Origin: Galaxea fascicularis | Lineage: Eukaryota > Cnidaria > Anthozoa > Scleractinia > Euphylliidae | Direction: 5' to 3' | Length of the DNA: 64,000 nt | NCBI GenBank assembly: GCA_948470475.1 | Contig: OX419339.1 | Span: 4,207,732-4,271,731 of the forward strand | Shown: one piece after another, positions 43,001 to 52,132 of the stretch | Numbering within the stretch: position 1 is the stretch's first letter | Layout: every line of letters starts with the position of its first letter | The notes under the pieces: model-generated | Seen by the model: the letters and a program-made list of their open reading frames with translations, nothing else | Told to the model about the DNA's origin: nothing | The model's database searches: none | Translations under genes and position numbers: made by a program

Positions 43001-46000
43001 AGGAATAAAGGGGGGATAGTTTCAGCTTTGAGAATTCCTGTACAGTGGTCAACTTACATTGTCAACTTCGTGGATAAAACCAAATTCTTTCACTCGCAGT
43101 CAAGGAAATGGAATGCGTCTTAGTTGTTAGATAAAATAATTTCAATAAGAACACGCCATCTTGCTACACAAATTTCTATGGTTTATAGGCTGATAAACCA
43201 CGCGAGATGTTGGAAGAACATAAGAAGAATTCGTAAATCATGAGCCGTAGCTGATTGACCAATCAGACAGCGCGCATTGATTTGGTTATTATCTAAAAAG
43301 TTTTGGAATACTGCAACAATACAAGGTACATAACATCTATATACGCGGCGGCGATCATGACAACCATGAAAAATATTCCTGGATATCCTTTTCAGCTAAA
43401 TGTGACAATTTGAGTATTTAGAAAATTAAAGCAAAACGTCCCGATAGCCGCAAACAGTGCTTCATAAATCGTGGAAGCTGTCTGCGCTCTGCTACTTCTT
43501 ACCATCATCTCGTTGTTTAGCAAAAAGCATATTAAGCTGCCTTGAGAAGAATTTTCGTATCACAGTCCATGGAATGTCATTTAGTCTTCTGATAATCTCT
43601 AGCAAACAAATACTAAAAATAAAAAGACAGTTATTACAACAACATCAACGTATAGGAATAGTGTTGGTTACAAACGTGGACCTTAGTAGTATAACAAGTA
43701 CGGTCTTACACCCTACTTTGCAACTCGTATGGTGCATCACTTAAACCACAAAAACACCGAGGCAGCTGTGTTGAATAACGTTGTCGGGCTTTCCCATTCA
43801 CTCCTTTCAAACTTACGAGACAGCCTTACCTTATCAGGACTGTAGCGTCCTTCAGCAAGAATTTCCACTTTAGCCTAATAACTAAGTAAATATTTAAGTC
43901 CTGTTTTTACCCTGTGTTTTCTAGTGGTGGGCCGATGATCGATTGTAATCGAAAGTTGACCAAAAATGCTTTTTTCATAATCGATTGTCGCGGAAAAATT
44001 AAAAATTTATTGGGGACACATAAAAGTATCAATATAAAAAAAAAATGTACGTTTAATATCTTGGTGTGAGTTGTCTTTTTTCGTGGACTTCTAACCTCTA
44101 AGTCATAACAGCAGATATGATCTAAGAATGTGTTTACCTGTGCGTAAGTGAAAAATACATGGAATGCTTATTGGCAGATTTTTTCGATTATAATCGATGA
44201 TCGATCGGTTGGGGCAATCCCATTATTTCTGATGATCGATTGTGAAATCTCAACCGATTCCCACCACTAGTGTTTTCGCTTATCACAACACTTGTGAGAA
44301 GACTTTAGCAATGAAATATGCCTTGAAAAGTCAAACAATTATTGGACCACTAACAAAGGATGTAGTGTCCTTCTACTCAATGCTATAGTACCCTGAGTTA
44401 GAGCAAATAATAACAAGGACTGTTGGTGCATCTGCATTAAAACATGCAATTTTTGTTGAACAACAAACCTATCTTCAGACTCTTTGTCTGAAGCATGTCC
44501 CTCGGTTATCTTTCTGCATGCCAAGAAATCCCTCCTTTCTATGACAACATCTAAGACTTCCCGTGAAAGCTACAAGTAAACATGCATGTGAGCAATAGTA
44601 GATTCAGGACGTTTCAGCTCTACCTTTAACTGGAAAGGTGTAGAGGGGAAAGGAAAAAAATAAAGTAAGTCACAGATACGAAATCAAAACGATGTACAAT
44701 TTAACTTAAATGCTCTACCAACTGAGCAACAGGGAAATTCATAAAGAGGCGAGGCATTTACCAAAGATTATTAATTTCTTCATGAAATGCCTCATGCACA
44801 CTGTTTAAATCAACAATGTCTTGGTTCCCTGCTTATGGCTTGCAATAAATGTATGGCAACACAACATCAAACACAAAAATTGTAGATGAAGCACAACAAT
44901 TCAAGAGAATTCCTGAACTGGCAAGTCTGGCCAAGAAGTTGAACAGGGAATTTACCATGGAGTTACTCTAGCTAGTTACCAGGAAAAGCTTTCAACCAGG
45001 GCCTGCTAGGTTTGAGGTTCAGCACCTTCACCATGTCACCATGCCATCTACAGTACATTGCATATTTCCATCCATCATTCATGAAGTTACAGACAATGCA
45101 GCACTGCCTACAATGTAGGCTGTGATTTCACAAACCACATAGTTTGCAAATGCATCAAAGCACTATTACCTCCTCCAGTCTGTTGTTCATTCCTTCCTTT
45201 GCTTTGTTCTCAAGGAATGCAAATGTAACCAGTCTTCCCAAAATAACTACAAAATATTATGGAGAAGATCAAATCAATAATCGAAATAAGTATTAAATAT
45301 ATACTTGTTTTATGTCTAAAGTTTTGAGGACCTCCTAATGGCTTATGTTTCAACTCATCACCCTGTGAAAGAAAGAGTTGTCAGCTGCTGAAAAGAGATT
45401 AGGTGAGAATTAGCAAAGTGAGCCGAGCGTCAGGCTCATAACCTTAGTCACACAACCCTCGGGTTAACTCTGTGCAACTCTGTCTCTGTAGATCTTATGG
45501 CAAAAGGGAGACTATCACCTCATGTCTATATCCACATGCTAAACCTCATTACCTGAGAGCCAACAACAACAACAACAACAACAACAACCTTCATGTAACC
45601 TTTTTTCTACTAGCCAGCAACAGGCTATAAAATGATAGGGACATTTATAATTCTACATTCTTTGGTATAATAACTTACATGTAAATGTGAATTTTTTCTA
45701 GTTGTCTATAAATAGGATAATATCCTTGCAAAGGAGCATATGACGTGGTTTAAATTTTTTCCTGGTTTAATTTTTTGTGAACCAGTTTTTCGTGTCTTTC
45801 AGATAATGGCAATGAATTTGACACTAAGGAAAATAAAAATTAAACTGGGTTAAAAAATTTGAAACCACAACACATGTAGGTCTGTGCCTTGATGATAGTG
45901 CTATAATATTATTATTTTAAGGCTTGAGTGCCTTGAGTGACACATTTCACATTTTAACGATGTAGTACACAGTAAATGTTGTTTCAAAGACCTAACCTGA

Positions 46001-49000
46001 TAAAATGGTCTCCTGTTTTTCCTTGTTGATGGTACAGGAACAGAGAGCAATGAGTCCACTTGACATCATATCAACTGTCCCTTTGTGCTGCACACAGCTT
46101 GAACAATGAATGCAAAATAAAGTCAGTAACAATCATCATCACAAAAGTCCCATTCTGAGGTGTGCATGGCATTATTGAAAGTTGGACATTCAAAATGATG
46201 ATTTGCATTTTCAATAATATCAGACTATTTTCAGTATGGCAAAATCTATAACTTTGTAAACCTGTTTTTACAAAATATACAATGTACAAATGTCACAGTG
46301 ACTACAAACAGCACTAATAAGGCGACATAGATAATAGCAACTCAATGGTCCAAGCTGTGATCGCCAGTGCCTTAGAGCCCTGCTCTAATTTATCGATTAC
46401 CATGCAGACTCTGCCCTATTATTTAGTGTATAATGAATCACTCACCATGCTAAGTAAGTGTCAAAGGAAACTATGCATTCTTTATGAAGCATCCAGGTGA
46501 CTTCCAGTGGAAGACTGGCTCCCTAATCATTAGCAACAGCATTTCAAAATAGTTACTATTGAGTTTGAGGTTAGGACAGACTCACTGACTGAAACAGTGA
46601 GTGACGGAGGAGGCCTTCAAAGGAATAGAAGTGACAAGTGACATGGCTCTGAAAACAGCTGACAATCTTCTCCCAAAACACAGAAAACTGACAGAACTGG
46701 GCCGAAAAAGCTCAACGGTTTGCAACAGGGACAGTTCAGTTTTAATTTGTCTCTGCTTTCTTTGTGACAGTTACATTTGTCCCTATAACCAAACAGGCGA
46801 CAGACAGAGTCATCAATGAGCAACACAGCAACACCAGAACATCCCTTGGAAGACGTCAGTGAGGGTTGCATTGGTGAACAAGACTGAAAAATTAATTGTG
46901 TTAGTACCATAAATTTAATGACTGGTTGAGATATACATGTAGAATTGCTAAATTTTTTGTTAGTAAATATGTTACAGAATGCAGTGTGTAATTTTCCAAT
47001 ACCTTGCTGGTCAGATGCTTGGTAAAGCCAACTCTATTGAAGCACTGCTTTGACAGCATATGTTTTATTACCTTTAAAAGCGAAAGCACAGACTCCTGAA
47101 ATGAAGAAGCAAAATGTGCATCTTAAACAGGGCTCAAAATTTAGTTTTTCACTCATTCACCAGTTGGCAATAAGAAAGAAAAAATTGGTTGCCAAATCAG
47201 AAAATCTGGCCACCAGTTCCAAAAAACTAATCACCAGTGCTAAATTTCTGATCGGATTGGTGACCAGTGAGTCAGAATTTCGAGCCCTGTTAAAACAAAC
47301 TTCAGTTCACAACCACACCAGAGCTACAACACAGACTGAAAATGGACCAAACTACAGTAGACCAGGTTTGCACTAAACCAAAAACCAATTAGACTCAAAG
47401 AATAACTACATGTAACCAAACGGAAACAATAGTGGTAGTTTAGGGTTTTTATCTTTCAAATGCAGCTGCAGCCAACTTGAGCAAAGCAGGTGGAGATCCA
47501 CAGGCATGTATGCAGCCATATTGAGTGTCCAAGGCAACTGTCCATCATTGGTCCACAGACAGGTCAATTAACAAATGCCAAGATGACATGACTCTGAAAT
47601 GACACTTCCAAACGTTTTGCCAGAATGATGACAAAATGTCTGACTACTTGTTGTAGTAACAGGTTAGGTATGTCTTCCTCCAAGAGTAAACATAATGGCA
47701 TTTGCGGTGTATTTCACCACTAGAGGCTATGGTAAAGTCTACAGACAGAACCCTGAGTAACACACTAACAGACTATTGACTACATTGAATACTGATAATT
47801 TTTTTACCATTTGCTTGTTAGTCAACAGATGATCAGAGTTGGGACTCAAAAGAGTTTGCAACCTTCTAGCAAGGCTCTCTGCTGCTAGCAAGTCCAAAGG
47901 GCAAGATGCCTTGACAGCCTGGCACTTCAGCAACTGAACGCTGCTCTCCACTTAAAAAAAACAGACGGTATGAACTGGCAGAAATGGGGAGTCACCCTGC
48001 AAACAAGCCTTGGAATACCATTACAATAATAGTTCAGAGCATGCAATTGCTTGCTTTCTAGAGCTATTTTACTACACGTAAAATAATACATGTATCTCCA
48101 AGCTAAGGAATACAATCATGTTTCAACAGTTTATGTACTGTAATCTTCTCCAAAGCTCCAACACTTCACCCCCAAATTAAACCAAGTACTGCATACAAAA
48201 AAAAAGAAAATGTCCTTTTGTATTACTCTCTGTATAATCATTTAATCCAGCATAGCTGTATATAAATGGTAGACATTGGTCATCAAGAGGCTGACTTTTA
48301 ACTTTTTTTGGAATTTCCTGCATTACTGCAGACAAGTAAATCCAGGGTTATTTTGCCAATCCCTAGCTACTCCCAATTTTTGCTCTATTTTTTCCAAGGC
48401 ATACCGGTACATTAAGTAAGGCCCACTTTCTTTTCTTGTGCAAATTCCCTTCCTTTCTCCCAACCCTTTTCCCAGTTCCTACTCCCTCACCTCTTTGTTC
48501 CCATTCCTTTTCCTAGTTTCAACATTCTCTTTCCATTCCCACCCTCTTCTCCCCATTTCTCACCCTTTTCTCTCCCAGTTCTCAATCAATAATCTAAACC
48601 AGTTCCCATACTACCCTTAAAGTTTCCAGTTACCACCTTGTTCTCTCCCATTCTCTAACCCTTTTCATCATAGCCACCCCCCCCCCACCCCCATCATCTC
48701 TCAGTTGTTGATTCCTATAACCCTGAGTCCTCTCCCCTTACAGTTACTGACTCACCAGAAACAGCTGCAAGAGAAGAGAGTGCATCTGACTCAAATTTTT
48801 CTTGAAATGAGCTACATTGCAAACTACATGCACCATCACTCTAAAAGGCAACACAGTAAAGGAATCACATTATCAATAAACCCATTCCACTCTTTACTGC
48901 CACTCTTTACTATTGTAAATTTACTACTGTGCAGGGATTCTAAAAGCTTTGGGTTGTGTGCAGTTTTAGTGGAGGAGGAGATACGGTATTGGTGGTAACA

Positions 49001-51791
49001 GGGCAACATGAAAAATAGGAACACATAAATCAAATAAAAAGCATTCATTAATACCGTGGGGATTAATGGTGCCAATTTGGAAGATGAATTTTTTTCTGGA
49101 TTCTTGTGGCTTTCCATTGTACCTTGATGTAGGGAAAGGCCACAGGTAGCCATGTGTTGTTTGGAGTGGTTATGGAGATTAAAATGACGAGCAACTGGCC
49201 TAGATGCATCCTTTTCATTTTTCTCAACATCACAAAGGTGTTCGCAGAATTGGTAGCCTAATTGTCTTCCTGTCTCACCAGTGTACAGTGTATAACTTGT
49301 TGCATAATGTTCAGGTTGTGCGAGAAATAACATTTGAGAAGGTACAATGTGAAATGATCGATGATCTTAACAGATCGCTTAGGTCCAGAAATGTTGTTAG
49401 TGTTAAGAATGAAAGGACAAGTTTTGCATTGACTGAGTGCATGAATTTGAAAGTGCCAGGTTGCTCGTTAGTTTTGAGTGTGCTTCTAACTATAAACGTT
49501 GCCTACACTTTTGTCTTGTTTGAATGAAATTAGTGGAGGTTGCAAAAAGATTCTACCAGTCTCGGGATCATTTTGGAGTAATTTAAAGTTATTAAGAATA
49601 ATACTTTTGACTGTGTAATTATGAGGATGGAAAGTGAGGGTGAATGGAATTCTGTCATTCTTATCCTTTATCCTTTTATACATTTATGTAGTTTCCTTCT
49701 ACAAGCTAAACTTAACCAATTAAGCAAGTGGGAAACGTTTTCTGAAGTTTTCCTTTGAAGAATAATTTGAGCTGCACGGTTTTGTAGACGCTAGAGCTCT
49801 TTTTTCGTAAACATTGCCCCGTTTACAAGGGGTTGTGACCTACATGTATCAATACTCTCAATCAGTAGACTCGACTGAGTTAAAAGTCAAGCATTTAATC
49901 AATATCTCTCGAATTCGTCTTACAACGGGTGTGTAAAACTACTCTGCTAAAAAAAGGGGGCCAGATACCAAAATATTGCATTATCGAATGACTAATCTGA
50001 TCTCCTTACGAATTACGAAGTCTCCGACACTTTGCAACATCCCTCTAAGATTTCTCCCCAAGCAACATCAGCATAGTCAAATAATGGCTGCACAAGTGAA
50101 GTATATACCTGTTTGGAGGCTTTCAATATGAGGCATGCTTGTATACAAGATAGGAGCCCAAACCAACTACTCACTTTGCTACTCACATTATTCAACATGA
50201 TCTTTCCAAAAGAAATAAATAAATCATCTGCATTCACAAGTTATTTGTAGGAGTTTTGATTACTATGCACGGGCTACATGTAAATCTAACTATTACTCTA
50301 GCACAAGCGATGAAAATGTGCAACAAATAGAATGCATGAAGTTTGATTTTTTTAGAGACATACCTCACTTAATATTCCCTCAAAACTCAGATTATCATCA
50401 ACCAGCTGTAAAACTGTGTTTTTAACATCCTCCTGTGTTTCAAAATCTCTTGGAATCTTAGATGCTTGATTTCTTTCTATGAGACAAGAGGCTGCATTGG
50501 TCTAAGACTCACTGTTATCCTAACAGCCTTCCTCACAAAAGTACCTTGATTTCAATATTTAGAGTAAAGTTTGTGTGTTTGATTGCATCATTACACTACT
50601 AAAAATAAATATTACTTATCAATATCACTAATAGTTTATCTATGTGATGGAGACAGTTCTGAACAAACTAATTTGGTTATGGAACCTTCACATTGATGTG
50701 CTTCAATTTATGCACTTTTTCTTCTAAGTACAGGGTAACCAGAACGATTTGAAGTTGGTGGCCATTTTACCATCTTGTACTAAACAAGGACAAAAGAATC
50801 AGAGGAATATTCTGACAGGAACACAAAGTTAGTGGGGATTTCTGCCAGCTGCTAGTTGTTACTTCTGAAAGGTGATACACTTCTTCCTTCATTGCCACCA
50901 CCCACTTTGAAAACTCTAGTAAGACTAGCTCTAGATATAATTAAGCCCTCTCTCTCTAAGGCCTGGTTTACACGTATGACACAAGCATAAGCACAAGCAC
51001 AAGCATCTACAAGAATAAATCCAAATAAATCAATCAATCAATCAGAATAAATCCGTAGTAGCCCCTACCATTTTGTAAGTAGAAACGTGTGCTTCAGTAG
51101 AATGTACACTGACAACTTGTCAGTTTCCTAAGCTTGTGCTTATTCTTGTGTCATCCCGAGCGTAAGTACAAACACAAGAGAAAGGAAATCCTTCCATTTT
51201 CTTGTGCTTGTGCTTATGCCTGAATTGTTGCGTCGTACCTGTCAACCGCAACGATGCAAGAAAGCACAAGCACTTGTGTTGCACGGGTTTACATGTAGGT
51301 TTCTTGTGCTTATGTTTGTGCTTATGCTTGCATCATACATTCCTCAAGGAGCCCCTACTCCTCAAACATGGTTCAAACAAACAAAATCCCTGAATGGCTT
51401 TACAGACCATTTACAGCATATCAGATTCAATGCATGGAAGGTTTGGAATATAACTTCAAGTCACCTCAAAGTCGTATTATGCAACTTGTCTTACTTCAGC
51501 CGCACAGGAAGTACAGCTGTGCGTCTTTATCTTCACAAGTCAAATCCCATCAACAAATCCAAAATAAAACAAACATATTTTGTTTTTCAAAGACGCATTC
51601 AGTTTCCCTCAAACTACCTTAAACATACGAGCAATATGCGTCAAATTCAAGGCGCTGAAACCTGCATGGATATTCAACTGCAAATTTTTACCTAACAACC
51701 GCTTGAATTTAACCTGTGTAGCGTCTTCTATTTCATTATTTGAAGAACCTTCCCACGGGCGTTTGGCTTTGAATTTCAATCGAATGTCCAT
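16671..51791 (-). CDS. FANCA: Fanconi anemia group A protein, 51 coding exons, about 1421 aa
   Basis: FANCA is a large helical-repeat protein of the nuclear Fanconi core complex. With FANCG and FAAP20 it supports the ubiquitin ligase that monoubiquitinates FANCD2-FANCI during repair of DNA interstrand crosslinks. I chained 51 exons by splice signals, phase and resemblance to human FANCA; the summed CDS is 4266 bp, about 1421 residues against 1455 in human. The strongest identities are [10 protein letters not shown] (exon 16) and FLPALLTPR (exon 19). Start chosen at ATG 51791-51789, giving [13 protein letters not shown]; the stop is TAA at 16673-16671. All introns are GT-AG except intron 14, which is GC-AG. 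Less sure: the acceptor of exon 28, the 20-bp exon 49 and the short exons 42-43. The next four entries give the exons. No frame-destroying lesion was seen, so the gene looks intact. Confidence 0.92.
17190..17345 (-). mobile_element. tRNA-derived SINE fragment in the last FANCA intron
   Basis: On the minus strand TAGCTTAGTAGTAGAGCATC resembles a tRNA A box region, and GTTTCGACTCC a B box, at tRNA-like spacing. The open frame through it is a by-product. Confidence 0.55.
17346..17735. repeat. Dispersed repeat ending in a C/G homopolymer block
   Basis: Two internal segments share the phrase GGGTATGG next to GATTTTGGTCTGA (about 17375-17445 and 17635-17665). The end is a C-run followed directly by a G-run (about 17715-17733), a perfect homopolymer inverted repeat that may be an assembly problem. 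Confidence 0.4.
18064..19319. other. FANCA intron between exons 49 and 50
   Basis: No repeat or coding segment recognised. The exact extent depends on the tentative micro-exon 49. Confidence 0.4.
19742..19932. mobile_element. MITE with perfect 44-bp TIRs
   Basis: Arms 19742-19785 and 19889-19932 are exact inverse copies, beginning GTTATAATTAAGTGGAGTAC. The interior includes CCTGAGCGGAAGTCATCATC. An 18-bp direct repeat AACATCGGTTAATCGTAA is found at 19702-19719 and again at 19930-19947. Confidence 0.8.
20391..20560. repeat. Possible decayed relative of the 32942-33153 MITE
   Basis: It starts TTAACCCTTTAACGCCAA, like the TIR of the element at 32942, and shares TTCTCCTTATAG-type phrases, but no right end was found. 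Confidence 0.3.
21487..21538. repeat. Perfect 52-bp palindrome
   Basis: CCTCGTCCCCAGGGTCTTCT followed by CGAGAT, then the exact reverse complement with no spacer. It would extrude a 26-bp hairpin. It lies in the FANCA intron between exons 45 and 46 and resembles fused termini of a DNA transposon. Confidence 0.85.
22035..22280. mobile_element. CCAAT-rich MITE, about 245 bp
   Basis: Ends TTGAGTGTCGTAAAACC and TTTTGACGCTC are roughly inverse. The interior has CCAATCACAAG, CCAATCAGAAA, GCGCGGGAAAATGCGCGCG, ATTGGTTTTGG and CCAATCACAAAG. I recall a family with this layout as abundant in coral genomes. It sits in the intron between FANCA exons 44 and 45. Confidence 0.65.
23230..23475 (+). mobile_element. 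SINE family A, copy 1 (3'-truncated)
   Basis: It shares order and wording with 60700-61055 and, inverted, 55610-55985: GGTAAGATCGTGCTAGCTG, CAGATGATC, AGTGACGTTAAGC, CTTGTCTCC, then GGGGACGTAAAAGAACCCAC. It ends before the 3' part seen in the other copies. Confidence 0.7.
24091..24977. other. FANCA intron 38, nothing recognised
   Basis: No repeat family or coding segment identified; the open frames here lack FANCA resemblance or other domain signals. Confidence 0.4.
25779..32172 (-). CDS. FANCA: FANCA exons 27-37 (residues about 838-1140)
   Basis: Exons: 32172-32052, 31503-31462 (acceptor uncertain), 31034-30997, 30919-30850, 30233-30163, 29851-29778, 29088-28960, 28635-28575, 28039-27929, 26692-26607, 25884-25779. 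Marker stretches are [16 protein letters not shown] (exons 29-30), [20 protein letters not shown] (exon 32, beginning at an acidic, Trp-rich segment also found in human FANCA), [13 protein letters not shown] (exon 33), [14 protein letters not shown] (exon 35) and [14 protein letters not shown] (exon 37). For exon 28 the stronger-looking acceptor at 31538 breaks frame with exon 27, whereas the AG before 31503 keeps it; either that one is used or a small exon was missed between 27 and 28. Confidence 0.85.
25983..26230. repeat. G-rich / C-rich repeat block
   Basis: A G-run of about 14 near 26015-26028 is followed by GGAGGGG phrases and, near 26205-26222, CCCCACCCCCCACCCC on the same strand. Partly complementary ends suggest a degenerate foldback element. 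Inside FANCA intron 36. Confidence 0.35.
26795..26993. mobile_element. MITE with long TIRs (CAATAGGCCATTTCCG)
   Basis: The left end CAATAGGCCATTTCCGAATT is matched in inverse at the right end. Internal TAGGTGCTCAT / ATGAGCACCTA and TTTCATATGCAAA / TTTGCATATGAAA pairs extend the foldback over most of the 199 bp. Confidence 0.75.
27552..27860. repeat. (TCACTG)n minisatellite interrupted by a MITE
   Basis: Repeats of GTCACT / TCACTG type run at about 27552-27607 and resume at about 27770-27860. The gap is filled by the MITE copy at 27608-27769. Confidence 0.75.
27608..27769. mobile_element. MITE family 1, copy 2 (short)
   Basis: It starts AGGGAGCTTAAGAAACGACG and ends GCTTAAGCTCCCT. The interior is reduced and contains a tandem duplication of a TCTTTTCAAAATAC unit. 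Confidence 0.7.
29436..29493. repeat. Inverted repeat in FANCA intron 32
   Basis: CGGTCAATCCGTTTCGGAG faces ACCGAAACGAATTGACCG across about 20 bases. Confidence 0.5.
31621..31700 (+). mobile_element. tRNA-like SINE remnant
   Basis: TTAGCTCAGTTGGTAAATCA is a good tRNA A-box/D-arm sequence; the expected B box is degenerate. Inside FANCA intron 27. Confidence 0.4.
31858..31884. repeat. (AAGT)n microsatellite
   Basis: About six and a half AAGT units in a row. Confidence 0.8.
32402..39528 (-). CDS. FANCA: FANCA exons 16-26 (residues about 494-837)
   Basis: Exons: 39528-39433, 39111-39034, 37911-37823, 37329-37269, 36777-36728, 35611-35535, 35183-35067, 34754-34621, 34104-34013, 33515-33419, 32542-32402. 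This is the best conserved part. Exon 16 reads [13 protein letters not shown] then [14 protein letters not shown], exon 17 [12 protein letters not shown], exon 18 VPSTVMEA, exon 19 [19 protein letters not shown], and exons 20-21 [20 protein letters not shown], each parallel to the human protein in order. Exon 25 needs the upstream acceptor (AAACAG|ATATC) to stay in frame. Phases agree throughout. Confidence 0.9.
32763..32880. repeat. Hexamer (CCAATG)n microsatellite, two blocks
   Basis: GCCAATGCCAATGCCAATG at about 32767 and a variant block at about 32838-32878. Inside FANCA intron 25; the open frames across it are artefacts. Confidence 0.7.
32942..33153. mobile_element. MITE with perfect 18-bp TIRs (TTAACCCTTTAACTCCCA)
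   Basis: TTAACCCTTTAACTCCCA at the left and TGGGAGTTAAAGGGTTAA at the right are exact inverses; total 212 bp, no coding capacity. The TTAA ends suggest a piggyBac-type target. Confidence 0.8.
35290..35475 (-). mobile_element. tRNA-derived SINE fragment in FANCA intron 21
   Basis: The minus strand shows a head ATGAGTTAAGGCATCCAACC, then B-box-like GGTTCTACTCC, then a body containing GGCGGTGCGACATCCC. Separate family from 36190-36460. Confidence 0.45.
36022..36175. repeat. Foldback segment AGCCCTTC...GAAGGGCT
   Basis: TTAGCCCTTCTCATTCGCTC is followed closely by GACCGAAGGGCTAACGCTCG. The phrase AACTGAGTTGATAATG near 36050 recurs inverted as CATTATCAACTCCGTTGATA at about 36459-36478, so both may flank one composite repeat. 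Confidence 0.5.
36190..36460 (-). mobile_element. tRNA-derived SINE, near full length
   Basis: The minus-strand head has GTGGTAAGTGCACTCGCC and a perfect B box GGTTCGATTCC (about 36400-36455). The body follows with CTCCGGTTTTCCCCTCTCC and GTGAGTGGAGCTTCCTGGG, ending in an ATTTATTT tail near 36190. It lies in FANCA intron 20. Confidence 0.65.
39529..41006. other. FANCA intron 15 (1.5 kb)
   Basis: Contains the TIR element at 40271-40786; the rest is AT-rich with no recognised feature apart from a CAAGAACAAGAACAA run near 39750. Confidence 0.5.
40271..40786. mobile_element. TIR element, about 516 bp (CTGGGGCGGATC ends)
   Basis: CTGGGGCGGATCTAGG at the left and CCTGGATCCGCCCCCAG at the right are inverse. 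TTCGATCGAACCCCCTAAA and ATCGAACCCCCTTTT blocks sit just inside. No transposase motif was recognised, so a non-autonomous DNA transposon. Confidence 0.7.
41007..51791 (-). CDS. FANCA: FANCA exons 1-15 (residues about 1-493)
   Basis: Exons, high to low: 51791-51692, 50476-50364, 48840-48756, 47950-47808, 47095-47003, 46522-46446, 46097-45997, 45246-45170, 44569-44469, 43612-43503, 42846-42758, 42601-42523, 42065-42000, 41876-41743, 41117-41007. Lengths sum to 1479, so the block ends in phase 0. It corresponds to the N-terminal Fanconi_A_N region. Recognisable stretches are KFKRLLERNQASK across exons 1-2, [16 protein letters not shown] (exon 4), [16 protein letters not shown] (exon 6), [12 protein letters not shown] (exon 14) and [15 protein letters not shown] (exon 15). 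Intron 14 has a CAG|GCAAGT donor. Acceptors of exons 12 and 13 are the second of two nearby AGs, chosen by phase. Confidence 0.88.
43921..44270. mobile_element. MITE, 350 bp, ends CTAGTGGTGGG
   Basis: The left end CTAGTGGTGGGCCGATGATC is matched at the right by CCGATTCCCACCACTAG. Several ATCGATTGTAATCGA-type palindromic blocks lie inside. In FANCA intron 9. Confidence 0.75.
44690..44745 (-). mobile_element. tRNA-like remnant
   Basis: On the minus strand TTGCTCAGTTGGTAGAGCAT is a textbook tRNA D-arm/A box, but there is no acceptor stem or B box, so it is a SINE remnant and not a tRNA gene. Confidence 0.45.
45561..45588. repeat. (CAA)n microsatellite
   Basis: About nine CAA units in FANCA intron 7. 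Confidence 0.85.
45745..45868. mobile_element. Short MITE, 124 bp
   Basis: GTGGTTTAAATTTTTTCC at the left faces AAAAAATTTGAAACCAC at the right, with inner TTTAATTTTT / AAAAATTAAA arms. Confidence 0.6.
47126..47292. mobile_element. Short MITE, about 167 bp (AACAGGGCTC ends)
   Basis: AACAGGGCTCAAAATTT at the left and AATTTCGAGCCCTGTT at the right are inverse with one mismatch. Next to FANCA exon 5. Confidence 0.65.
48900..49690 (-). mobile_element. Penelope-like element 3' fragment with GIY-YIG endonuclease, broken
   Basis: On the minus strand 49683-49486 reads [26 protein letters not shown] and [14 protein letters not shown], the segment after the reverse transcriptase core in Penelope-like elements. 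After frame breaks, 49333-48900 reads [50 protein letters not shown], the GIY-YIG endonuclease tail. The catalytic RT part is absent and the frames are interrupted, so it is a dead 5'-truncated copy. It sits in FANCA intron 2 close to exon 3. Confidence 0.85.
50013..50237 (-). mobile_element. LINE-type reverse transcriptase C-terminal fragment
   Basis: The minus-strand open frame includes [20 protein letters not shown] followed by [20 protein letters not shown]. This is the conserved region after the catalytic domain of non-LTR retrotransposon reverse transcriptases. Only about 60 residues remain and the polymerase motifs are missing. Inside FANCA intron 2. Confidence 0.75.
50958..51345. mobile_element. 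MITE with (AAGCAC)n-type ends
   Basis: GGCCTGGTTTACACGTATGA followed by CACAAGCATAAGCACAAGC faces GCTTGTGCTTATGCC-type blocks and a right end CTTATGTTTGTGCTTATGCT. The foldback is made of diverged hexamer repeats. In FANCA intron 1. Confidence 0.55.
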
Positions 51792-52009
51792 CACCTCATC
51801 TTAAACAGAGCTGGAATCCAAACAATCGCCTACAATGTAAATTTGAAATAAGGTTTACTCTTCAGAAAAAGTCCAAAACAGTCAGGCCTCCAAAAGAGCT
51901 CTTTACGCCATATACCACCAAGTGAACTGTCCTTTGGTTGCCTTTTCATGTTACGCTTACGCGAAATACATGCAACTTTTCGTCATATAACCATAATAGC
52001 TTATATCAC
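51792..52009 (-). promoter_or_regulatory. Presumed FANCA 5' UTR/promoter region
   Basis: Sequence directly upstream of the FANCA start. An upstream out-of-frame ATG (AAGATGAGGTGATGG) overlaps just before the chosen start. No clear TATA box; the transcription start is not determined. Confidence 0.3.
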
Positions 52010-52132
52010 TCTGTATTCCCTCTATACCCTTACACTCTGTATACCCTGCATACCCTTGTACACCCTGTATTCGATGTACACCCGTTTCCCCTCGTACGCC
52101 CTGTACACCCTGTACACCCTGTATACCCATGT
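52010..52132. repeat. Minisatellite, 9-bp unit (TACACCCTG), block 1
   Basis: Repeats such as CTGTATACCCTGCATACCC and CCTGTACACCCTGTACACC. On the minus strand it translates as Gly-x-x triplets (GVQGVQGVRGETGV), which is a consequence of the 9-bp period. Confidence 0.8.

Noticed and set aside
44690..44745. tRNA gene
   Set aside because: Only the D-arm-like half is present.
48756..48840. FANCA exon 3 as part of the Penelope-like element
   Set aside because: The segment is in a different frame, has its own splice sites, fits FANCA phase on both sides and resembles FANCA rather than the element.
51204..51695. Plus-strand open frame of 163 codons
   Set aside because: It runs antisense through the 50958-51345 repeat and touches FANCA exon 1; no domain, and explained by the overlap.
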